DNA of 64,000 nt from Candidatus Poribacteria bacterium (GCA_022821965.1 JAJECN010000023.1:83805-147804), one strand, 5' to 3'; shown: positions 9,385 to 18,429, counted from the stretch's first letter. Program-made: numbers and translations. The notes: generated from the sequence alone by a model not told the origin.

Positions 9385-10221
9385 TTAGTGCCAACATCCC
9401 TCCGTATACGCCTCGCGATCAAATAACTTCTGGCGGAACGTTGTCGCCTGTGCCATCCATTCCTCAGGGATCTCCTGCGTGTAGCGATGCGGCGGTCCTG
9501 CCTCTTTAAAGATATCTATGGCGAAGATACGATAGAGTTGTGGGGAATCTATAGGTTTCGCCTCCGCGGCGTGGAAGATGCGGGCATCGATGTAGACCAT
9601 ACTACCCGGTGGCAGTTCAAGTCGTTTCTCTTCCAGTTTGCGTCCAGCCTCTGCGTCGAAATCGCCTGCAAGCATTCGATCCGGTGTTGCTTCTTTTGTC
9701 GGAGCGACCTTGTGGCTGCCCGGTATAACTTTGAGATTCCTATCACCGCGTGTGAAGCCGTTCGGATAGTATAGAATCTGTATATAGTAATTGTCGCGCT
9801 CTGCGAGGTTAACAGGATTCTCATGCTTCCAATGGTGATGGTCCTGGTGGAATCCAAGTGGACCAATCCCACGGGGTGCGATGTTAAGTGCAGAGTGACA
9901 GAAGTGATATGCGTCACCAATGGTCGCCTGTATTAGTGCCGTAATGAAGGGATCGTCAATGAGCCGATCGCTGTATTCACCGCGATCGTTCCATGGACGG
10001 ATGAAATAAGAGCGTTCTTGTGCGTCGCCATTATGTAATGCCTCAATGTACTGACGCGTCGGTTCAAAATGCTGTGTGATTTCCTCAATCAGACCTTCTC
10101 TTCCGTCGTCCGTGAATACATCTGGATAAGCAATGTAGCCATTGTTATGAAAAGAATCAATGTCCGCTTGCGATGGACCTGATAATCGGAAAAGTGAATC
10201 AAGTGTCGTGGTTGTTTCCAT
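9385..10221 (-). CDS. Phytanoyl-CoA dioxygenase (PhyH) family protein
   Basis: Fe(II)/2-oxoglutarate-dependent oxygenase. The iron-binding His-x-Asp is in GFHQDHHHW and the distal His in YIDARIFHAAEAK; an Arg close to the C-terminal strand (LYRIFAIDIF) would hold 2-oxoglutarate. Length of about 278 aa is normal. GGAG lies too close to the first ATG (10227) and at better distance from the second (10221), which I chose. It heads the run PhyH-sulfatase-sulfatase-lactonase, suggesting oxidative trimming of a sulfated or lipidic compound, but the substrate is not visible in the sequence. Confidence 0.9.
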   Translation of the reverse strand: METTTTLDSLFRLSGPSQADIDSFHNNGYIAYPDVFTDDGREGLIEEITQHFEPTRQYIEALHNGDAQERSYFIRPWNDRGEYSDRLIDDPFITALIQATIGDAYHFCHSALNIAPRGIGPLGFHQDHHHWKHENPVNLAERDNYYIQILYYPNGFTRGDRNLKVIPGSHKVAPTKEATPDRMLAGDFDAEAGRKLEEKRLELPPGSMVYIDARIFHAAEAKPIDSPQLYRIFAIDIFKEAGPPHRYTQEIPEEWMAQATTFRQKLFDREAYTEGCWH

Positions 10222-10269
10222 AGCCATAACTCCTTACACAATTCGTAATTGCATTCCCTAAGTTTTGGT

Positions 10270-10298
10270 TTGACTTTTGGTTGATTTGAAAGTATAAT
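10270..10298 (+). promoter_or_regulatory. Near-consensus sigma-70 promoter for the DUF433/DUF5615 pair
   Basis: TTGACT (10270-10275), an exact 17-nt spacer, then TATAAT (10293-10298). The ATG of the DUF433 gene lies 70 nt further downstream, so a short leader is predicted. Confidence 0.7.
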
Positions 10299-10368
10299 TC
10301 TACTATTCTTTAGGCTTCTGGTGCTGTAAACCCTTAGTGTCTTATGTGAGATCAATAGGAGCAAAAAA

Positions 10369-10596
10369 ATGCAAAAACTCGACCGGATAACATTCAATCC
10401 AAATGTAATGGGAGGCAAGCCTTGTATCCGCGGCATGCGGGTCACCGTTGGCATGATTGTTGGTTTGGTTGCTTCTGGTTGTTCTAATGCCGAGATTTTG
10501 GATGCCTATCCCTACTTGGAGGAGGAAGATATTCGTCAATCCCTTTCCTATGCCGCGTGGCGAGTTCAAGAAATTGAAGTGCCAGTGGGTCCATAA
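10369..10596 (+). CDS. DUF433 domain antitoxin-like protein
   Basis: 75-aa protein of the DUF433 family (helix-turn-helix related to VapB-type antitoxins). Diagnostic sequence: DRITFNPNVMGGKPCIRGMR followed by RVTVGMIVGLVASG and ILDAYPYLEEEDIRQSLSYA. It presumably binds DNA and neutralises the partner encoded by the next gene, whose ATG overlaps its stop by one base (TAATG at 10594-10598). AGGAG lies upstream of the start. The toxin-antitoxin role is family-level inference: such pairs are very common in cyanobacteria, Chloroflexi and Poribacteria, and few have been tested. Confidence 0.88.
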   Translation: MQKLDRITFNPNVMGGKPCIRGMRVTVGMIVGLVASGCSNAEILDAYPYLEEEDIRQSLSYAAWRVQEIEVPVGP

Positions 10597-10973
10597 TGAA
10601 AGTGCTAATTGATATGAACCTTTCTACCAAATGGGTTCCTGTTCTTGAACAACACGGATGGCACGCGGTTCACTGGCGGGACATAGGTGAACCGCACGCG
10701 TCAGATAACACAATTATCGCTTGGGCTCGTGAAAAGGGTTATATTGTGTTCACCCAAGATCTTGATTTTGGAACGTTACTCGCGACTACCTATGTTCAAA
10801 AACCGAGTGTGATTCAAGTTCGTATACAGAACGCACTGCCGAAGAACTTGGGACCTTGGTTAGCACGGATTCTTCAGCAACACGAAACAGCTTTAGAAAG
10901 CGGTGCTTTGCTTACTGTCACCGAAGACCGGACAAGGGTACGTATTCTCCCTTTCAAGGAAAATGAGATATAA
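10596..10973 (+). CDS. DUF5615 PIN-like protein, putative toxin
   Basis: 125-aa protein of the DUF5615 (PIN-like) family. The acidic residues expected of a PIN nuclease are visible: LIDMNLS (Asp near residue 5), IGEPHASDNTIIAWA (Asp) and FTQDLDFGTLLA (two Asp). Such proteins are predicted Mg-dependent ribonucleases paired with DUF433. It is translationally coupled to the DUF433 gene through a 1-nt overlap and ends 5 nt before the stop of a convergent sulfatase. Nuclease activity is inferred. Confidence 0.87.
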   Translation: MKVLIDMNLSTKWVPVLEQHGWHAVHWRDIGEPHASDNTIIAWAREKGYIVFTQDLDFGTLLATTYVQKPSVIQVRIQNALPKNLGPWLARILQQHETALESGALLTVTEDRTRVRILPFKENEI

Positions 10974-10978
10974 CCTGC

Positions 10979-12451
10979 TCACATCCGGCTGTGTCCATCC
11001 TGCTTAAATGTTTCCAGTAGTGCAGTCAGTCGTTCCACGATCTCTGGATATGTCTCCCAAACATTGTTTGTTTCACCCGGATCCTCATAGATTTGATACA
11101 GTTGTCCCGGAACATCCGGTTTGGGACCCCCATCACGAGGCGGGGGCCAGCCACCTGAACCTTGCGTCCCCAAAATCAATTTCCATTCGCCGTGTCGTAT
11201 CGAAAAAACACCGGTACTGGAGTGATGCACGATAGCCTCTCGCAAAGGATTTTCTGTCTCTTCACCTAACAGTGCGGGTAAGATATTGCAACTGTCCTGT
11301 CCTGCATCGTCAGGGACTTCGGTGCCGACGATAGCGGCGCACGTCGCCATAAGATCCGTGAGACAGGTTAGCGCGTTGGTTTCGGTATTCGATGCGATGA
11401 CACCGGGCCAGCGTGCAATTAATGGTTCGCGGTGTCCACCTTCCCAGATATGTGCCTTGTAGCCACGCCAGTCCCCACACGACTTGTGGTCGTAGAGATG
11501 GTATGGCATCGGGCTATTGTCGCCTTGGATTCGGTCGCCGGGCAAAGCACCGTTATCGCTCGTAACGAAGATGAGCGTCTCATCAGTTTTGCCAGTGCGT
11601 TCTAAGGCATCCATTACTTCACCGACCATCCAATCAACAAGCCACACCAGATCCCCGCGAGGACCAGCACTGCTCTTGCCGCGTGCGAAGTCTGGCACGA
11701 CTGCTTCTGTACAAGGTTCGTGCGGTGCGGAGGGGGTCAGGTAAAGGAAGAAAGGCGCGTCCGCATCGGCTTGTCCCTCAATATATTCAACCGCCTTCTG
11801 TGCGATAATGGGATCTGCGTCTTTATGCTGCCATTCTGGAGTCATCATTCCGGGACGACTCGTAAACTCCGGAACCTCATGATAGACGCTCGGAATCTCG
11901 ACAAACGTATCGTTCTCAATGAAGCCGTAAGGAGGTTGACAGGTTGGACAACCGGCGTTTCCATAGAAATAGTCGAAACCGAGATCTACCGGACCGCCGG
12001 TCAGTGGCGCGGTGAAATCAATATGTTCTTCCAACTCGCGTCCTGCGTTCTGCCACGGCAGTGGCGCATTGAAATCAAAATGGTATCCCGATACCGTTGA
12101 GAATCCGAGTCCCAAATGCCACTTACCGACGCATGCAGTGTTGTAACCCGTCTCTTTTAGCAATTGAGGAACTGTCAAGCGTCCTGATTCAATCAGGGGC
12201 GGCTCATACCCGTAAAGCACGCCGTGTTTGAGGCGGCTCCGCCAACAGTATCGTCCCGTTAGGACTCCGTATCGTGTGGGTGTACAGACCGCCGAAGGGG
12301 AGTGTGCATCGGTGAAGCGAATTCCTTCTTGTGCGAGTTTATCCATGTTTGGGGTGGGAATCTTTGAATCGGGGTTATAGCAGCCGACATCACCGTATCC
12401 CATATCGTCTGCCATGATAAAAACAATGTTCGGAGAAATGTTTGTATCCAT
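10979..12451 (-). CDS. Sulfatase (CTPTR type)
   Basis: 490-aa arylsulfatase-family hydrolase. Motifs: IVFIMADDMGYGDVGCY for the first metal site, Cys56 in CTPTRYGVLTG as the formylglycine site (Thr replaces the usual Ser at position four, which occurs in active family members), GKWHLG with the catalytic Lys/His, and VTSDNGA plus HIWEGGHREP for the second metal site. No signal peptide. AGGA precedes the ATG. It converges with the toxin-antitoxin-like pair with only 5 nt between the stops. Closest in style to N-acetylgalactosamine-6-sulfatase/arylsulfatase A-like enzymes; the substrate is not determined. Confidence 0.93.
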   Translation of the reverse strand: MDTNISPNIVFIMADDMGYGDVGCYNPDSKIPTPNMDKLAQEGIRFTDAHSPSAVCTPTRYGVLTGRYCWRSRLKHGVLYGYEPPLIESGRLTVPQLLKETGYNTACVGKWHLGLGFSTVSGYHFDFNAPLPWQNAGRELEEHIDFTAPLTGGPVDLGFDYFYGNAGCPTCQPPYGFIENDTFVEIPSVYHEVPEFTSRPGMMTPEWQHKDADPIIAQKAVEYIEGQADADAPFFLYLTPSAPHEPCTEAVVPDFARGKSSAGPRGDLVWLVDWMVGEVMDALERTGKTDETLIFVTSDNGALPGDRIQGDNSPMPYHLYDHKSCGDWRGYKAHIWEGGHREPLIARWPGVIASNTETNALTCLTDLMATCAAIVGTEVPDDAGQDSCNILPALLGEETENPLREAIVHHSSTGVFSIRHGEWKLILGTQGSGGWPPPRDGGPKPDVPGQLYQIYEDPGETNNVWETYPEIVERLTALLETFKQDGHSRM

Positions 12452-12490
12452 TATGATTCCTAAAAAATAGGTGGCGGTGAGACATCGCGC

Positions 12491-13603
12491 CTACTGCAAC
12501 TTCGTCTTCAATTCAGCGAGGTCTTTGTCAATTGATGCTTCTTCAGCATAACTCGAAAATTCACGCTCTAATTTCGCATCCTGATACGCAACATCTACTT
12601 CAACCGCTGCCTTCGCTAAAGTGGCTGCCTCAGTTGCGTCCTGTTCCATCTTTGCAAACGTTTCAAGTGCTTTACTCTCCTGTATTTCTTCTAACATCTC
12701 ACGGAGATGCGCTTCGGCATCAACGTTTCTGTGTTTCGCCACAACAGAGGCTTTTTTCCCTTCTGCTTCCATGGTTTTCTGATGAAGGTGCTCAAGGAGA
12801 TTCCTGAGATCCCGGACGACCTGTTTCTGTTCTTCCCACTGCGTTTTGTATTGATCTGCTAACCGTCCGTATTCGTTTCGTTTTTCGAGGTCTTCGCGTG
12901 CCAAATCCTCGCGTTCGGCTTTAAGGGAAATGAGTGCACGTTCTTGCCACTGTTCTGCTTGGGCGATAGCATCTTCATAAGCGTCCTGAAACTGCTTTTC
13001 AATCCCGACAGAGGCATCAACTTTCTCTCGTGCCTCTGAAAGTCGGTTTTTCATTTCAATAATAGCATCCTCTAAAACCTGTTCCGGATCTTCAGTTTCA
13101 ACCTCAGTTTGTTCCAATTCCGGCTCATATTTCACCACAACCGTTTCTGCTAATTTATCTCCGAGCCGTTGTTGTTTTCCTCCAAGGAACCATAGTAAAT
13201 CAAATGGTTGGAAGATACCAGCGAACCGGCGAACAAAAGCATCTTTGAAGGTGCACGGCTTGCCATCCTTCAAACGAATCGCTTGTAGGGACAACAGCTT
13301 CTTCCCTATTCCCTGACCTTTTCTGAAGCCGTCCATAAAAAGTAAACCGAATATCCACAAGGCAGCACTGAACAGAACGGCAAAGATGCTGAGTCCAAGA
13401 CCCGCTAACAATGACCTGGATACATCGAAAGGACCTGGCAAGAAAGGACCTGTAGGAAGAAATAGAAATGCTACAAGCGATAAAAGAAAGGCAAAACCTA
13501 ATTGCACGGCACCTAAGATCGCAATGTCCATAAAGAGCGCGCATATCCGCGCCATTCGGGATGCCAGTTTGAATTTTTTCCCCGCAATCTTAATAGACTT
13601 CAT
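12491..13603 (-). CDS. RDD membrane domain fused to PspA/IM30-like coiled coil, paralogue 1
   Basis: Two-domain protein of 370 aa. Residues 1-160 are an RDD-family membrane domain: the Arg/Asp pair in ASRMARICALFMDIA, two to three hydrophobic helices, then DGFRKGQGIGKKLLSLQAIR and RFAGIFQPFDLLW. Residues about 175-370 match PspA/IM30/Vipp1: EDPEQVLEDAIIEMKNRLSE aligns with the PspA start of helix 1, WQERALISLKAEREDLARED is the PspA hallmark, and the end IDKDLAELKTKLQ matches the PspA tail. In PspA an amphipathic helix binds the membrane; here the RDD domain could do that job (inference). The ATG at 13603 has GGGA upstream. First of three adjacent paralogues. Confidence 0.85.
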   Translation of the reverse strand: MKSIKIAGKKFKLASRMARICALFMDIAILGAVQLGFAFLLSLVAFLFLPTGPFLPGPFDVSRSLLAGLGLSIFAVLFSAALWIFGLLFMDGFRKGQGIGKKLLSLQAIRLKDGKPCTFKDAFVRRFAGIFQPFDLLWFLGGKQQRLGDKLAETVVVKYEPELEQTEVETEDPEQVLEDAIIEMKNRLSEAREKVDASVGIEKQFQDAYEDAIAQAEQWQERALISLKAEREDLAREDLEKRNEYGRLADQYKTQWEEQKQVVRDLRNLLEHLHQKTMEAEGKKASVVAKHRNVDAEAHLREMLEEIQESKALETFAKMEQDATEAATLAKAAVEVDVAYQDAKLEREFSSYAEEASIDKDLAELKTKLQ

Positions 13604-13656
13604 TTTCAAATCCCGAGAATCTTTTTCTCGTTGTATGACGCGCGCCGGATGAATGC

Positions 13657-14751
13657 TTATTGTTGTAATTTTGCTTTCAATTCAGTGAGATCTTTGTCTA
13701 TTGATGTTTCTTCGGCATAACTCGCAAACTCACGCTCTGATTTCATATTCTGATATGGAACATCTAATTCAGCTGCGGCTTTTGCTAAAGCGGCTGCCTC
13801 AGTAGCATCTTGCTCCATCTTTAAAAGTGTGTCGAATGATTCGTTGTCTTGTACCTCTTTTAGCATTTCGCGAAGATGTGCTTCGGCGTCAACATTTCTG
13901 TGTTTCGCCGCAACAGTGGCTTTTTTCCCTTCCGCCTCCATAGTTTTTTGCTGGAAATGCTCAAGAAGGTTGCTAAGTTCTCGGACGATCTGTTTCTGTT
14001 CTTCCCATTGCGTTTTGTGTTTATCTGCTAATCGTCGATATTCGTTTCGTTTTTCGAGGTCTTCACGTGCCAAATCCTCACGCTCTGCTTTAAGGGCAAT
14101 GAGTGCGCGCTCTTGCCACTGTTCTGCTTGGGCGATAGCACCTTCATAGGCATCCTGAAACTGTTTCTCAACACCGATGGAGGCATCAACCTTCTCTCGC
14201 GCTTCTGAAAGCCTGTTTTTCATCTCAACGATAGTGTTTTCTAAAACTTGCTCAAGGCTTTCGGTTTCAACGTCAACCCCTTCCTGTTCAGGTTCATATT
14301 TTACAACAACTGTTTCTGCGAATTTATCACCTAACCGTTGTCGTTTATCACCAAGCGTCCATAAAAAGTCCAGTGGTTGAAAGATGCCGGCAAACCGGCG
14401 GAGGAAAGCATCTTTGAAAGTACACGGCTTACTATCTTTCAAACGAATCACTTGTAGTGATAGCAGTTTTTTGCCTATGCCTTGTCCCTTTCTGAACCCG
14501 TCTATGAAAAGTAGACCGAATGTCCATAAAGCTATATTAAAAAAAACAAAAATCCCAGCGACGAACCCCTGCAAAGGACCTTGCGGTTGACTCCACATTG
14601 TTGGAGAAATAAGTTCTGCTATCAAGCGCATAAGGCAGACCGCAATGATTTGGGCAACAGATAAGCAAGTGAAATCTATGAAGAGTGCGTACAAACGCGC
14701 CATTCGGGATGCCAATTTGAATTTTTTACCTGCAATTTTAATGGACTTCAC
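13657..14751 (-). CDS. RDD membrane domain fused to PspA/IM30-like coiled coil, paralogue 2
   Basis: Paralogue of the flanking genes, 364 aa from a GTG at 14751 preceded by AGGA (an upstream TTG in frame is possible). The RDD half shows ASRMARLYALFIDF, DGFRKGQGIGKKLLSLQVIR and RRFAGIFQPLDFLW. The PspA-like half shows WQERALIALKAEREDLARED and a KAKLQQ end. The membrane half is the most divergent part between the three copies, while the GIGKKLLSLQ loop and the coiled coil are strongly conserved, which suggests that the coiled coils may co-assemble (inference). Gaps of about 50 nt to both neighbours suggest one transcript. Confidence 0.85.
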   Translation of the reverse strand: MKSIKIAGKKFKLASRMARLYALFIDFTCLSVAQIIAVCLMRLIAELISPTMWSQPQGPLQGFVAGIFVFFNIALWTFGLLFIDGFRKGQGIGKKLLSLQVIRLKDSKPCTFKDAFLRRFAGIFQPLDFLWTLGDKRQRLGDKFAETVVVKYEPEQEGVDVETESLEQVLENTIVEMKNRLSEAREKVDASIGVEKQFQDAYEGAIAQAEQWQERALIALKAEREDLAREDLEKRNEYRRLADKHKTQWEEQKQIVRELSNLLEHFQQKTMEAEGKKATVAAKHRNVDAEAHLREMLKEVQDNESFDTLLKMEQDATEAAALAKAAAELDVPYQNMKSEREFASYAEETSIDKDLTELKAKLQQ

Positions 14752-14805
14752 TTTCAAATCCTATAAATCTTTTTGTGTTTGTGCGATACACGTTTTGATG
14801 AACGT

Positions 14806-15978
14806 TCATTTCTGTAGTTTTGTTTTCAATTCGGCGAGGTCTTTGTCAAGTGATGCTTCTTCAGCATAACTCGAAAATTCACGCTCTAATTTCGCACCCT
14901 GATACGCAACATCTACTTCAACCGCTGCTTTCGCTAAAGTGGCTGCCTCAGTTGCGTCCTGCTCCATCTTTGCCAGCGTTTCAAACGCCTTAGTGTCTTG
15001 AATTTCTTTCAGCATCTCACGAAGATGGCTTTCGGCATCAATATTTCTGTGTTGTGCGACGACGACTGCCTTTTTCCCTTCAGCTTCCGTCATCTTCTGT
15101 TGAAGATGTTCAAGAAGGTTGCTGAGTGCTTGAACGACCTGTTTCTGTTCTTCCCACTGCTTTTTGTGCTGGTCTGCCAATTGTCGGTACTCGTTTCGTT
15201 TTTCGAGATCTTCGCGTGCCAGATCTTCACGTCCTGCTTTGAGGGAGATAACAGCGCGTTCTTGCCACCGTTCTGCTTGAGTAACAGCTCCTTCGTAGGC
15301 TTGCTGAAATTGCTTCTCAACGCCGACAGAGGCGTCAACCTTCTCGCGCGCCTCTGAAAGCCGGTTTGTCATCTCAGCGATGGTATGTTCTAAAACCTTC
15401 TCTGGATCTTCAGTTTCAACCTCAACTTCCTCCAGTTCAGTTTCAAGTTTCACTACAACCGTTTCTGCTAATTTATCCCCCATCCGTTGCCGTCTTTTTC
15501 CGAATGTCCAGAAAGCATCCAAGGGTTGAAAGACTGATGTGAGTCGGCGAATAAAAGAGTCCTTGAGAGTGCACGGTTTACCATCTTTCAATCGGAGTAC
15601 TTGTAATGATAGCAGTTTTTTGCCAATCCCTTGTCCATTTTTGAAGCCGTCCATAAAAAATAGACCCGCTGTACACAAGGCAGTGCCTCTCCAAGCGAAG
15701 GTCTGGAAATCACTATTCACCCACGGTCCGAAAAGAAAAACTAAAAGCAGCTGAGCGACAACCAAGGCACTTCTTGGTAGTTTGGTTTTGGGACCTAGTA
15801 TCCATAGTAATGCACTGAACAACCCAATCAGAATAGGACCAGAACTCACTGCTTCCAAGAGAAGGAACAGAATCAATAGAATACTCGCGAGGAACATTCC
15901 ATCTATGAAAAACGCAAACAACCGCGCCAGTCGGGATCCTAATGTAAATTCTCTGCCCGCAATTTTAATGGACTTCAT
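14806..15978 (-). CDS. RDD membrane domain fused to PspA/IM30-like coiled coil, paralogue 3
   Basis: First gene of the triplet in transcription order, 390 aa. The membrane half is longer, with an extra hydrophobic segment (ALVVAQLLLVFLFGPWV) before DGFKNGQGIGKKLLSLQVLR. The PspA-like half carries EDPEKVLEHTIAEMTNRLSE, WQERAVISLKAGREDLARED and the tail LDKDLAELKTKLQK. Start ATG at 15978 with GAGG about 10 nt upstream. Because the three genes differ mainly in the membrane part, they may tune membrane targeting of a shared ESCRT-III-like scaffold. That is inference; PspA-family proteins are known to keep membranes intact under stress. Confidence 0.85.
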   Translation of the reverse strand: MKSIKIAGREFTLGSRLARLFAFFIDGMFLASILLILFLLLEAVSSGPILIGLFSALLWILGPKTKLPRSALVVAQLLLVFLFGPWVNSDFQTFAWRGTALCTAGLFFMDGFKNGQGIGKKLLSLQVLRLKDGKPCTLKDSFIRRLTSVFQPLDAFWTFGKRRQRMGDKLAETVVVKLETELEEVEVETEDPEKVLEHTIAEMTNRLSEAREKVDASVGVEKQFQQAYEGAVTQAERWQERAVISLKAGREDLAREDLEKRNEYRQLADQHKKQWEEQKQVVQALSNLLEHLQQKMTEAEGKKAVVVAQHRNIDAESHLREMLKEIQDTKAFETLAKMEQDATEAATLAKAAVEVDVAYQGAKLEREFSSYAEEASLDKDLAELKTKLQK

Positions 15979-16149
15979 CCTGAAAAAACCTCTGTGCTTC
16001 TTACGGGAAACGCCTCGCTTGTGAGGAACAAACTCACGGCACTCCCCGTCAAAGTGGGGGTTGCAGTTAAACTTACAAATCCCGTCGCGTTCTGTACATA
16101 CTATAATAGAGTCTATGAGGGTGAGAAAAGATAGTAAAACGGAAACGGG

Positions 16150-16171
16150 GGCGAGGCGTGGAGACCTCGCC
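16150..16171. repeat. GGCGAGG/CCTCGCC hairpin, copy of a dispersed intergenic repeat
   Basis: GGCGAGG (16150-16156) pairs with CCTCGCC (16165-16171) around an 8-nt loop. The same GGGCGAGG...CCTCGCCC core recurs at 36731-36749. The 200-nt gap 15979-16179 contains this element and no gene that I can support. Confidence 0.5.
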
Positions 16172-16179
16172 TTACAATA

Positions 16180-17238
16180 TTACAAAGTCGGCACCGTCAC
16201 TGCAACTTCGCGTCCACCGGCATTTGAGGAATCGATGACTCCCTGAATGATAACATTGGTAAGCATCACGCCATACGGATCGATCGGCGAGGGTTTCCCT
16301 TCACGGACAGCGTCAATAAACGCTGAATCCTCTTCGTGAAACACACTTACCGATTCAAACTCCGTGAACTCTTGGTCAAAAATTTCACCGTCTTTATCGC
16401 CGTAGACGCGCACACCTTCCTCCGGTCCGCGGACTTCTCCGATGCCGAGACGTAGTCCCGCTTTCTTACCGAGGAAAATCGTCCCACCGAGTGAATCCAT
16501 ATTCATGCACCAGCAGGTCTTGAATACCATACGCGCCCCGTTCTCAAAGACCACCCAACCGACACCGAAATCTTCTACTTCCGTCTCTTTAAGTGCAGGG
16601 TTCCATGTATTGTGGAGACTGAGATAGTTGGAGGTGATACCAGAGACTGCAACAGGCTTGGGATGTCCCATCAGATAGAGGGCGGTGTCTAAAGCGTAAA
16701 CGCCGATGTCCGCAGACGCGCCTAAACCAGCTGTCGCTTTTCGGATAAAACTACCCCCCGGGTTCCCGCGTCTCCGGTCTGCAACGGTTTCGACGTAGTA
16801 AATATCACCAAGTGTGCCAGCATCAACAATCTCTTTTGCCTTAACGACCTGTGGTGAATATCGGAGTTTCAAGCCGATCATCAGAATCTTATCGTTTTCT
16901 TTTGCGGCGCGCCACATTGAAGCGGCAGCATCCAACGTCGCCTCCATCGGCTTCTCGCAAAAAACATGTTTGCCTGCGTTCAGTGCAGCGACGGTAGGTG
17001 CGGCATGTACACCTGTGGGGGTACAGACGTACACCGCCTCAATCTCATCCATTTTGAGCATTTCGTTGTAGTCAGTGAACGTACGCTTGATGCCCCACTG
17101 TTCTTTCGCACGTTCAAGGTTTGCGGGGACGAGGTCGGCAGCAGCGATAATCTCGGCACCTTTAATCTCAGCAAGTGTTCGACAGTGTGCCCCAGAGATA
17201 CCACCCGCCCCAATCAAGCCTAATTTTACTGTTCTCAT
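16180..17238 (-). CDS. Gfo/Idh/MocA family oxidoreductase
   Basis: NAD(P)-dependent sugar or inositol dehydrogenase-type enzyme, 352 aa. The N-terminal Rossmann motif is GLIGAGGISGAHCR and the family catalytic signature is HVFCEKPMEA (Lys in EKP). The C-terminal half is the usual beta-sheet domain (GASADIGVYALDTALYLMGHP). GGAG precedes the ATG. It is divergent from a zinc alcohol dehydrogenase starting at 17398, an arrangement typical of polyol or sugar oxidation loci. The substrate cannot be read from sequence. Confidence 0.9.
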   Translation of the reverse strand: MRTVKLGLIGAGGISGAHCRTLAEIKGAEIIAAADLVPANLERAKEQWGIKRTFTDYNEMLKMDEIEAVYVCTPTGVHAAPTVAALNAGKHVFCEKPMEATLDAAASMWRAAKENDKILMIGLKLRYSPQVVKAKEIVDAGTLGDIYYVETVADRRRGNPGGSFIRKATAGLGASADIGVYALDTALYLMGHPKPVAVSGITSNYLSLHNTWNPALKETEVEDFGVGWVVFENGARMVFKTCWCMNMDSLGGTIFLGKKAGLRLGIGEVRGPEEGVRVYGDKDGEIFDQEFTEFESVSVFHEEDSAFIDAVREGKPSPIDPYGVMLTNVIIQGVIDSSNAGGREVAVTVPTL

Positions 17239-17397
17239 TTCTATCTCCTCATCAGGTGTTATATCCTCTTGATTTTAACGCATTTCTCCTTTGGAAGTCA
17301 AGAGAAATTTTAGATGGACTCCAGCGAAGTTGATATTGACACGATTCCGAACCTATGCTATATTTCAAACAGATCATTACCATTTGAGGTGGCTATT

Positions 17398-18429
17398 GTG
17401 AAAGCGGCACAATTTTATGGCGGAAAAGACATAAGGGTTGAAACGGTGCCTGATCCAACACCCGAAGAAGGGCAAGTACTCGTCCAAGTAGAGGCGACAG
17501 GGATCTGTGGCAGTGATCTGCACGGGTACCATCATCAACCAGAGAAGCCCCTATCTCCACGTGTTGGTGGACACGAATTAACAGGAGAAATTATCGACTT
17601 AGGCAGAGGCGTTACAGGGCATGAAAGGGGGATGCGTGTGGCGGTTGAACCGATTAGTCCGTGTAATAATTGCCCGGAGTGTTTCAACGGTTATTACAAT
17701 ATCTGCGGAAATCTGCGGCACGGCGGTGGTGGTTTTGCAGAGTTTATGGTCACCCGCACACCAAACGTGTACGCGTTGCCGGACAGTGTTTCGGCTGAAG
17801 GTGGCGCATTGGCAGAGGTCTATGCCGTGGCAGTCCATGCCGTCAACAGAGCGATGGTGTCCCCTGGAGACCGGGTCGCTATTATTGGAAGTGGTCCCGT
17901 CGGATTGACGATTGCTCAAGTCGCAGATATTGCAGGGGCAACCTCTATCGCCATGCTCGGCAAGCCGGATGGACCGATACAGATCGCCCACGAAGCGGTT
18001 GGAGCCGTGCCTATTAACGTCGATAAGACAGATGCTGTTGAAGCTATTAAAGAGTGGAGTGATGGTAGAGGTGCGGATGTTGTCTTTGAAGCGGTCGGTG
18101 GCACTGCGAATACGCTGGAACAGGCGACAGAGATCGCAGCAAAGCGTGGCAGAGTTTGTATGGTCGGTGGGCATCGTACCCCGCTCACCTTTTCAGAACG
18201 GTTCGCACGGAGTCGGGAACTTACCGTAATCTGGTCGTTCTGTTACGGCAGACGTGGTGGAAAAACAGAGTTTCAAGTTGCCATTGATTTGCTTGCCGCA
18301 GGTAAACTTGACCCGAACCCATTGATTACCCATAGGTTCGACTTGGACGATATTAACGAGGCATTTGCTGTTGCTGCAGGACGTGATGAACACGGGTCTG
18401 TGAAAGTTCTCGTGATGCCTAACGATTAG
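17398..18429 (+). CDS. Zinc-dependent medium-chain alcohol/polyol dehydrogenase
   Basis: MDR-family dehydrogenase, 343 aa. Catalytic zinc ligands: Cys in GICGSDLHG and His-Glu in GGHELTG. The structural zinc cluster is CNNCPECFNGYYNIC (C-x2-C-x2-C-x7-C). NAD-binding motif GSGPVGLTIAQ, and the sorbitol/threonine-dehydrogenase-like loop GRGADVVFEAVGG. I chose the GTG at 17398 because GAGGTGG lies 5 nt before it and the family normally starts MKAAxxxGxxDIRxE; the frame is open from an ATG at 17314. Likely works with the nearby Gfo/Idh and ThuA proteins in sugar or polyol breakdown (context inference). Confidence 0.9.
   Translation: MKAAQFYGGKDIRVETVPDPTPEEGQVLVQVEATGICGSDLHGYHHQPEKPLSPRVGGHELTGEIIDLGRGVTGHERGMRVAVEPISPCNNCPECFNGYYNICGNLRHGGGGFAEFMVTRTPNVYALPDSVSAEGGALAEVYAVAVHAVNRAMVSPGDRVAIIGSGPVGLTIAQVADIAGATSIAMLGKPDGPIQIAHEAVGAVPINVDKTDAVEAIKEWSDGRGADVVFEAVGGTANTLEQATEIAAKRGRVCMVGGHRTPLTFSERFARSRELTVIWSFCYGRRGGKTEFQVAIDLLAAGKLDPNPLITHRFDLDDINEAFAVAAGRDEHGSVKVLVMPND

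Noticed and set aside
13829..15357. Cys/Ser-rich plus-strand ORFs of up to 119 codons opposite the RDD-PspA genes
   Set aside because: They are antisense shadows of conserved coiled-coil coding sequence and have no ribosome sites or family matches.
17599..18174. 191-codon minus-strand ORF antisense to the zinc dehydrogenase
   Set aside because: The plus-strand frame has complete dehydrogenase motifs; the antisense product has no recognisable features.
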